From: Pseudorhodobacter antarcticus
Lineage (GTDB): Bacteria; Pseudomonadota; Alphaproteobacteria; Rhodobacterales; Rhodobacteraceae
Direction of reading: 5' to 3'
NCBI GenBank assembly: GCA_945860375.1
Contig: CAMAQR010000043.1
Location: 1-28,248 of the forward strand
Length of the DNA: 28,248 bases
Below are positions 23,436 through 28,248 of this stretch, one piece after another. The notes beneath the pieces were generated by a model. The model was not told the DNA's origin, ran no database searches, and saw only the letters and a list, made by a program, of their open reading frames with translations. Within the stretch, counting starts at the first letter, position 1. Each line of letters starts with the position of its first letter. The translations under genes and the position numbers were made by a program.

Positions 23436-24959
23436 TCAGTTCAGCAGTTCGGCCGTCACAGCTTCGAGGTTGGTCTGATTGACCGGGATCGACCTTGGCA
23501 CCTTGCCATGGCCGACCAGAACCAACCGATCACAAACATTGAAAAGTTCTTCAAATTCCGACGCGACCATCAAGATTGCGACACCAAGACCGGCAAGTTC
23601 TTTGATAACGGCCTCGATCTCCAGGCGCGCATGGATGTCGACCCCGCGTGAAGGTTCATCAAGCAAGAAAAGCCGCACGTTGCCGCGCTTGATCCACTTG
23701 CCCAAAACCACTATTTGCTGGTTGCCACCGGACAAATTTTGAATCGGTTCCGACAAATTGGAGGTTTTGACCTGCATCCGGTCTACGATCTCTTGCGACG
23801 AACTTCTGACCTCTGGCCAGTCGATTTGGTTGAAAAGCGCCTGCTGGGCAAAGTGCGGCAATTCAAGGTTTTCCATGACCGAAAACGCGCCGACGAAGCC
23901 TTCCAGCTTGCGTTCTTCGGGCACGAAATACACCCCGCGCCGGATCATATCGCCAAGAGCTGGTTTGGTGATCTTTTCGCCCATCAGGCTAAAGCTGTCA
24001 AAAGTACATGCGTCGATGCCGCAAAGCGCCCGCAAAAATTCAGATCGCCCTGATCCCAACAGCCCCGCAATGCCGACGATCTCACCGGCCTTGATATCCA
24101 GATCTATGCCTGTGGTCTTACCCGGAACCGTGAAATTTCTCACGGACAGCACGGTCAGATCCGAAAATCCGGCACTTGGGCGGTTTTCGGTTTGGCGAGC
24201 GGGTCGTGCGGCGGCCTCGCCCAGCATCAATTGCGCGACCTGTTCAACCGTTATGTCTGCTGAGCGCTCTTTGGCGATCAAGTTGCCGTCGCGCAGCACC
24301 ATGACCGTGCTGGCAATGGACTTGACCTCGCCCAGACGGTGGGTGACGAACGCAACCGCCAGACCAGCCTGAGCAATGGCCTCGATGCGGCGGCTCATGA
24401 TGGCCACCTCTTGCGCGGACAGGGTGGAAAATGGCTCGTCCAGCAACAGGATCTTTGGTCGCTGCACCAGGGCACGGGCTATTTCGACGATTTGCCTTTC
24501 GGCAACGGACAGCGACGAAACAAGGGCTTGCACATCAATCTGGCTTTCGTTCAGCTCTTGCAGGATCGAAACGGCGATCTGTTCCATCGCCTTTAGATCA
24601 ATCCGCTTTGAAAAACCCGCTTTTCTGGGCCAATTGCCAAGGACGATATTCTCGGCAACACTTAATGACGGAATGACAGATAATTCCTGATGGACGGTCA
24701 CAACTCCGGCCCGCAGTGCATCAGAAGGCGACGCAAACCTAACCGGTTCACCGCTCAATTCCATCACTCCCGCATCGGCCTGAACCACGCCCGCCAATAT
24801 CTTGATCAGCGTTGATTTTCCCGACCCATTTTTGCCAACCAGTGCCACGACTTCGCCCGGCTTCAGATCAAAACTGACATGGTTCAACGCCAGAAGATTG
24901 CCATAGCTCTTGGTCGTATCGCGCAAGGAGATCAGGCTCTTGGTGCGCTGTTCTGGCAT
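23436..24959 (-). CDS. Sugar ABC transporter ATPase, tandem domains (RbsA/MglA-like)
   Basis: A 507-residue protein with two ABC domains. First domain: Walker A LVGKNGSGKSTLIKI, signature LSVAERQIVEIARA, Walker B ILLLDEPF. Second domain: degenerate Walker A IAGLLGSGRSEFLRA, signature LSGGNQQIVVLGKW, Walker B LFLLDEPSRGVD. This duplicated form, with an altered second nucleotide site, is normal for CUT2 transporters of monosaccharides. ATG 24959 has GGAG 8 nt upstream; a longer frame to 25064 reads through the stem-loop and the binding-protein 3' end and is rejected. Confidence 0.93.
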   Translation of the reverse strand: MPEQRTKSLISLRDTTKSYGNLLALNHVSFDLKPGEVVALVGKNGSGKSTLIKILAGVVQADAGVMELSGEPVRFASPSDALRAGVVTVHQELSVIPSLSVAENIVLGNWPRKAGFSKRIDLKAMEQIAVSILQELNESQIDVQALVSSLSVAERQIVEIARALVQRPKILLLDEPFSTLSAQEVAIMSRRIEAIAQAGLAVAFVTHRLGEVKSIASTVMVLRDGNLIAKERSADITVEQVAQLMLGEAAARPARQTENRPSAGFSDLTVLSVRNFTVPGKTTGIDLDIKAGEIVGIAGLLGSGRSEFLRALCGIDACTFDSFSLMGEKITKPALGDMIRRGVYFVPEERKLEGFVGAFSVMENLELPHFAQQALFNQIDWPEVRSSSQEIVDRMQVKTSNLSEPIQNLSGGNQQIVVLGKWIKRGNVRLFLLDEPSRGVDIHARLEIEAVIKELAGLGVAILMVASEFEELFNVCDRLVLVGHGKVPRSIPVNQTNLEAVTAELLN

Positions 24960-24993
24960 GGGGTTACTCCGGGGACTTTTCCAAAAGAAGGGT

Positions 24994-25030
24994 GCCGCGC
25001 CCCATGGCCAAAGCCAGGTTGGGGCGCGGC
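24994..25030 (-). promoter_or_regulatory. Strong intercistronic stem-loop between binding-protein and ATPase genes
   Basis: GCCGCGCCCC (24994-25003) and GGGGCGCGGC (25021-25030) are perfect 10-bp inverted arms with a 17-nt loop, which itself can form TGGC-CAAA-GCCA. No long T-run follows directly. Such elements after binding-protein genes stabilise the upstream mRNA or partly terminate, so the binding protein is made in excess over the membrane parts. Function here is inferred from position and structure. Confidence 0.75.
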
Positions 25031-25036
25031 CTAAGG

Positions 25037-26008
25037 TTATTCGTACCCGTTGGCCTTCATCCACGCGCTCAGCGCATCAGTATCTGCTGGGGTGTAAATG
25101 GTGGCAGGAATTACCTCCATTGCCGGCGAACCCTTGTCGCCGCCGATTACAGCAAAAGCGCGTTCTGCAGCTGCCCGACCGATGTCTACCGGGCTTTGTG
25201 CGATAGCGGCTTTCAGGATTGTGCCTTTGCGAAGGAACTCAACCATTTGGGGGATAAGATCGCTGCCGAAGACTACCGTCTTGCCTTCTTGGCCGCTGTA
25301 TTCAACAGCCAGCATCGCCCCAACCGACCCACCTTCGGCTGCGGCCCACATCATATTGATCTCGGGGTTCGAGGTCAGCATGTCCTGGGTTATGGCCGTG
25401 GCTTCGTCAGCAATCCAGGATTCCTGATCCGACAGAATTTCGTATGTCGTCTTTTCTGTCATCGCATCCAGGAAGCCCTTTTTACGCTCTTGGCAGGCTT
25501 CATAGCGGTCACAGTTCAAGAGGCCCAGTTTCGGGGAAATGCCGTTATCCACAGCATATTGTGCGGCGACTTTGCCCAACTCATAGCCAAATGCGTATTG
25601 GTCTGTGGTAAAGAAACCCTTCACCAGCCTTTCGCGATCTGCATCATTGATGCAGGTATTATAGCAGATCACCGGAATGCCGGCTTCAACAATCCGCTCA
25701 ATGGCAACAACCGACGCATCCACAGAGGTTGGCGAAATGAGCACCGCGTTCACCTTGGCACTGATGATCGTATCGGCAAATTCTGATTCTGGCACTGGAT
25801 TGTCATTCGAGACGGTCTCCAGAATTTCGCCGCCGCCCTGTTCTTCGACGACGGCCTTGATACCGTCGCCGATCTGAACAAAGAAGCCAAGCGAGTTCAG
25901 ATAGAAAACGCCTAGCGTTTCATCCTTGGCCTCAGCTACCCCTGCCGATAGCCCGGCAACCAATGCCAAAATGCTGCAGCAAAGTCGAAGTTTTGGTGAG
26001 TGAGTCAC
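25037..26008 (-). CDS. Periplasmic sugar-binding protein of an ABC transporter (CUT2/ribose type)
   Basis: A 323-residue secreted binding protein. The signal peptide is clear: basic start HSPKLRL, hydrophobic core CCSILALVAGLSAG, cleavage likely after VAEA near residue 26. The mature part shows the peripla_BP_4 pattern: GVFYLNSLGFFVQIGDGIKA, then AVLISPTSVDASVVAIERI, GIPVICYNTCIND, and KTVVFGSDLIPQMVEFL near the end. It should deliver a monosaccharide or small polyol to the permease. The start is GTG 26008, with GGGAG 8 nt upstream. A longer frame to 26113 has no ribosome site. It is the first gene of the eight-gene operon. Confidence 0.92.
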   Translation of the reverse strand: MTHSPKLRLCCSILALVAGLSAGVAEAKDETLGVFYLNSLGFFVQIGDGIKAVVEEQGGGEILETVSNDNPVPESEFADTIISAKVNAVLISPTSVDASVVAIERIVEAGIPVICYNTCINDADRERLVKGFFTTDQYAFGYELGKVAAQYAVDNGISPKLGLLNCDRYEACQERKKGFLDAMTEKTTYEILSDQESWIADEATAITQDMLTSNPEINMMWAAAEGGSVGAMLAVEYSGQEGKTVVFGSDLIPQMVEFLRKGTILKAAIAQSPVDIGRAAAERAFAVIGGDKGSPAMEVIPATIYTPADTDALSAWMKANGYE

Positions 26009-26111
26009 GGTTTTCTCCCTTGTTTTGCGCCCTTCCGATGGTTCGACGCCCTTTTCCAGGCTTCCTTCTGCAGACAAGTATTGTCGTGCTGCAAAAGGAG
26101 CGCCCCCTCTC

Positions 26112-26165
26112 ATTAGTCAATATACTGAATATTGACTAATACAAGTGATTCTCTGCGCTGCTCAA
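26112..26165 (-). promoter_or_regulatory. Transport-operon promoter with 11-7-11 palindromic operator
   Basis: Perfect inverted repeat ATTAGTCAATA (26112-26122) and TATTGACTAAT (26130-26140) with 7 nt between. On the minus strand -10 TATTAG (complement of 26136-26141) lies at its upstream edge and -35 TTGAGC (complement of 26160-26165) 18 nt further. The order -10 TATTAGT, palindrome, TAATGAG is the same as at the kinase promoter, so the same regulator likely acts. The remaining leader to the start codon (26009-26111) is about 100 nt. Confidence 0.7.
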
Positions 26166-26223
26166 GATTCGGCAGGTTCTGCCGTTAAGGTCTGTGTTGA
26201 ACGGCAGGCCGCTTGGTTCCCTG

Positions 26224-26500
26224 TGTCAACGGCAGAGTAAAAGTGAGCCAAGGGGCAGCGCAAAATGTTGCCACTTTGGGGTTGGTATGATTGCCGCTTA
26301 GGCGGGCGCGAGCAGCCGGGCAGCCGCGCTTGTCACAGAGCTGGCGGTTGCCCGGATGCTTTGGCCATTCAGGGCCAAATACCTGCGATGTTGGTGTTGG
26401 GTTACGCCTTGTCCTGGCGGGCCTTGCTCTGGCCGAGGCGATAGCTTTCGCCGTTCATCTCAAGGATGTTCACGTGGTGGGTCAGGCGATCCAGAAGTGC
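26224..26500 (-). mobile_element. IS21-type element, istB-side terminus (right copy, inverted)
   Basis: Begins at TGTCA (26224). The first 28 bp are the exact reverse complement of 13759-13786, followed by a related non-coding tail and the last 33 codons of istB (26402-26500). Orientation is opposite to the left copy, so both element ends face the sugar locus. istA and most of istB are absent; the outer edge is fused to a different transposase fragment near 26501. Confidence 0.8.
26402..26500 (-). pseudogene. istB 3' fragment (right copy)
   Basis: Minus-strand frame ALLDRLTHHVNILEMNGESY, then RLGQSKARQDKA and TAA (26402-26404). The protein end is nearly identical to the left copy (two differences in the shared part: L/P and Q/H after SYR), while the DNA differs at several silent positions. 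Confidence 0.85.
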
Positions 26501-26851
26501 AAACAGGACAGCACCACGATCGTCCCGCTGCGAGGCGGTCTGTTGAACTTGCGCACCTACATCGAGCAGAACCGGGGTTCGATCGCCAACTACGGCGCAA
26601 GATATCGCGAAGGGAAACGGATCGCCTCGACGTCTGCCGAGGCGAGTGTCAACAATCTCGTCGCAAGCCGGATGGTCAAGAAGCAGAAGATGCGCTGGTC
26701 AGAACGCGGGGCAAGCCTGCTCCTTCAGGTTCGCGTCGCCCTCGCCAATGGCGATCTTGCGGAACGTCTCACCTACCAGCCGCCCATTCAACCAAGGCAG
26801 ACCATCATTTCGCCTTTCGTGCCGGTACCGCTCTTTCAACGTGCTGCATGA
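26501..26851 (+). pseudogene. Transposase 3' fragment, ISKra4-like
   Basis: Frame beginning KQDSTTIVPLRGGLLNLRTY and containing ANYGARYREGKRIASTSAEA, SVNNLVASRMVKKQKMRWSE and RGASLLLQVRVALANGDL. The 'AExxVNxLVxxRMVKKQxMRW' and 'GAxLLLQVRxA' signatures are those of C-terminal ends of ISKra4-type transposases, as I remember them; the family name is moderately certain. The start is lost at the IS21 junction. The last residues before TGA 26851 look unrelated. Confidence 0.65.
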
Positions 26852-26885
26852 CCCCAGGTAGTTGAACGGTCCCCTCAGCCATCGC

Positions 26886-27974
26886 CTAAACTCCCGCGAA
26901 TTTCAGGCACATCGGCGTGCCGATCTGCAAAGCAGCCCCCGTATCGCGCAAAGCCCCGGTGGCGGCATCCCGCGCCAAAACGCTGACCCGGTCCGAATTC
27001 TGGTTCGCCACCAACAGATGTCGCCCCGAAGGGGTGATCGCCAGATGCCGGGGTGTGGCCCCTCCGCAAGCCACAAACCCGCGCGGGGTCAGGTGCCCGT
27101 CCTGCCCCACCTCAAAGATCGAAATGCTGTCATGCCCGCGATTGCCGCCATACAAAAACCGCCCATCCGGTGAGATCTGAATGTCCGAGCAATGGTTGCC
27201 CGACCGCGCCTCATCCGGCACCGCAGGCTGGCTGTCAATCGGCGTCAACGCCCCCGTCACCGGATCAAACCCATGCGCCGTCACCGTCGAGTCCAGCTCA
27301 TTAATCACAAACACCAACCGCCCCCCCGGATGCAGCGCCAGATGCCGTGGCCCCGCCCCCGGCTTGGTCTGCGCCACAGCCATCCGCTCTGGCACCCCAT
27401 CCGCCCCAATGCGGTAGGTGATCAGCGCATCCATCCCCAGATCAGCCACGATCACCATGCCACCGCCTACATCAGTGACACTATGCGCATGCGCGCGTTC
27501 CTGCCGCGCTGCATCCGGCCCCGATCCCTGATGCGCGACGCTGGCAACCGCAGGCGACAGACCGCCCGCCACCAGATCAAACACCACCACAGAGCGGTCC
27601 GGCCCCCCCTCGCCCATAGTATAATTCGCCACAAACAACCGCCGTCCATCGCGTGAGATCATGTTATGCATGGTGATGCTGCCAAGGCTGGGCTGGGTGT
27701 TCAGATAGTCCAACCGCGGGGTCACAGGGTCAAACGCAAACGCCGTCACCAGCCCTTCGCGCCAATCCGATACCTCGGAATTGGCATAGATCCGGCGGCC
27801 ATCGGCGCTGACCGACAGGTAGGTCGGGTTTTCCACCTGGCGGTAGCCTGCCCGCTTGTGAAAAGTCAAAGCGTCTTCGTCAAAGCCAAACACGTTCAAT
27901 CCATCGCCGCGCGCGCCCTGAAAATAAGGTGCCTCACGGTTCAGCGTGCCGATAAACAACAGCAATTCGCCCAT
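26886..27974 (-). CDS. Lactonase-family beta-propeller protein (6-phosphogluconolactonase/YbhE-like)
   Basis: A 362-residue seven-bladed propeller. Family landmarks: LLLFIGTLNRE at the start, NPTYLSVSADGRRIYANSE, HAHSVTDVGGGMVIVADLG, GAGPRHLALHPGGRLVFVIN, CSDIQISPDGRFLYGGNRGH and ATPRHLAITPSGRHLLVANQ. It probably hydrolyses a sugar lactone to the acid; some relatives act on other rings. No signal peptide is apparent. ATG 27974 has GAGG 12 nt upstream, the same spacing as the kinase gene because that segment is duplicated. Codon use is more GC-rich than the transport operon, suggesting a different origin from the sugar locus to its left. Confidence 0.88.
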   Translation of the reverse strand: MGELLLFIGTLNREAPYFQGARGDGLNVFGFDEDALTFHKRAGYRQVENPTYLSVSADGRRIYANSEVSDWREGLVTAFAFDPVTPRLDYLNTQPSLGSITMHNMISRDGRRLFVANYTMGEGGPDRSVVVFDLVAGGLSPAVASVAHQGSGPDAARQERAHAHSVTDVGGGMVIVADLGMDALITYRIGADGVPERMAVAQTKPGAGPRHLALHPGGRLVFVINELDSTVTAHGFDPVTGALTPIDSQPAVPDEARSGNHCSDIQISPDGRFLYGGNRGHDSISIFEVGQDGHLTPRGFVACGGATPRHLAITPSGRHLLVANQNSDRVSVLARDAATGALRDTGAALQIGTPMCLKFAGV

Positions 27975-27992
27975 GTTTTCATCATTCCTCAT

Positions 27993-28038
27993 TAATCAGA
28001 TTACTGATTACTAATACGATCAGTGGACGTGATGTCAA
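27993..28038 (-). promoter_or_regulatory. Lactonase promoter with palindromic operator (duplicated)
   Basis: -35 TTGACA (complement of 28033-28038), 16-nt spacer, -10 TATTAG (complement of 28011-28016) and the palindrome TAATCA-N6-TGATTA (27993-28010). The palindrome arms are unchanged from copy A although two spacer bases differ, which fits selection for regulator binding. Confidence 0.7.
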
Positions 28039-28112
28039 CTGGATTCATCATCTGTCGGCTTCGCAACTGCTTTTTCCGTAGCGATCGTGCAGATTGAGTG
28101 ATCTTCGGCACG
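28035..28112 (-). pseudogene. 3' end of a YhfZ-type regulator gene, carried in the duplicated block
   Basis: The frame reads RAEDHSICTIATEKAVAKPT, then DDESS and TGA, against RAEDRFISTIGTEKAVAKPT and DDKSS in the complete regulator. Only the last 25 codons exist. Its preservation shows the block was copied from a regulator-kinase junction. Confidence 0.8.
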
Positions 28113-28235
28113 TATTTCGGCCCGGTCGAGGTGCGGAATTGGCTGGGGGTTGAGCAGGTCCTGACCTATCCCCAGCCCTCGATCAAGCTGACCAACGGCG
28201 TCGCGACCTCCCGCCGACAGCGGTGCTGCTGTTGA
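28098..28235 (+). other. Short unrecognised reading frame at the right edge
   Basis: GTG 28098 to TGA 28235 encodes 45 residues, including GTYFGPVEVRNWLGVEQVLT and PQPSIKLTNGVAT, which read like part of a real protein. It begins inside the duplicated block and ends in a low-complexity RRQRCCC, so it may be a fragment of a gene interrupted at both sides. I do not recognise it. Confidence 0.3.
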
Positions 28236-28248
28236 CCGTAGTACCTTG

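Larger units (their letters stand above)
27969..28112. repeat. 144-bp direct repeat, copy B
   Basis: Second copy of 16891-17034, 11,078 bp away in the same orientation, with 8 differences by eye. It supplies the lactonase gene with promoter, operator, ribosome site and start codon. Beyond 28112 similarity stops abruptly. Confidence 0.9.

Noticed and set aside
26179..26207. Inverted repeat CTGCCGTT/AACGGCAG beside the right IS21 end
   Set aside because: It contains the AACGGCAG also found in the IS21 tip, so it is more likely a leftover of element ends than an operator or terminator; no T-run follows.
26291..26851. 186-codon plus-strand ORF as a single protein
   Set aside because: The first 70 codons are antisense to an istB tail and the rest is a transposase end, so it is a chance fusion of two remnants.
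1..28248. CRISPR array
   Set aside because: A Cas4-like nuclease prompted a look, but no series of 25-40-bp repeats with similar spacers exists in the window.

Overview
The window looks like a chromosomal accessory region of a high-GC alphaproteobacterium, most likely a Rhodobacterales member (Paracoccus/Rhodobacter/roseobacter type). I infer this from protein style, codon use and the kinds of prophage and IS genes present; there is no rRNA or marker gene to confirm it.

Region 1 (1-12315) is the early/replication half of a prophage. Almost everything is on the minus strand in a tightly coupled operon. In transcription order from the right the genes are: an unknown phage protein, an excisionase-like HTH protein, two unknown phage proteins, a RecA-like ATP-binding protein, a putative ssDNA-binding protein, an SF2 helicase with a zinc ribbon, a DUF6511 zinc protein, a Cas4-like PD-(D/E)XK nuclease with four cysteines, a primase-helicase, a RuvC-like resolvase, a small ORF, a DUF6362 protein and a ParB-methyltransferase cut by the left edge. 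A divergent S24-type repressor (11638-12315, plus strand) closes the module. Two long non-coding gaps (730-1198 and 2364-2830) hold inverted repeats and an iteron-like motif array. No integrase is seen; the expected integrase end is occupied by IS debris.

Region 2 (12316-13786) is a graveyard of mobile-element ends: a minus-strand terminator, a frameshifted IS66 transposase 3' end, its companion ORF with an internal stop, and the istB 3' end plus terminus of an IS21-type element.

Region 3 (13787-26223) is a carbohydrate-catabolic locus lying between two inverted, diverged IS21-type ends. It starts with a broken FAD-dependent oxidoreductase gene. An aldo/keto reductase and an FGGY (xylulokinase-like) kinase follow, then a YhfZ-type regulator. 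Last comes an eight-gene operon on the minus strand: periplasmic sugar-binding protein, ABC ATPase, permease, GlcD/AGPS-type FAD oxidase, class I aldolase of the FbaB/LsrF superfamily, 4-oxalocrotonate-tautomerase-like protein, a frameshifted SDR and an intact SDR, ending at a terminator at 18008-18030. The kinase promoter and the binding-protein promoter share one architecture (-10 TATTAG followed at once by a palindrome), which suggests a single regulator. The likely logic is uptake, oxidation to a ketose, phosphorylation, aldol cleavage to a C3 phosphate and an aldehyde, then oxidation of the aldehyde. The substrate cannot be read from the sequence.

Region 4 (26224-28248) holds the second IS21-type end, a transposase 3' fragment, and a lactonase-family beta-propeller gene whose promoter, operator and first codons are a 144-bp near-identical copy of the kinase promoter segment. 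That copy even carries the last codons of the regulator gene, so the lactonase appears to have been recruited into the regulon by duplication of a promoter block. The last 130 bases contain only a short unrecognised reading frame.
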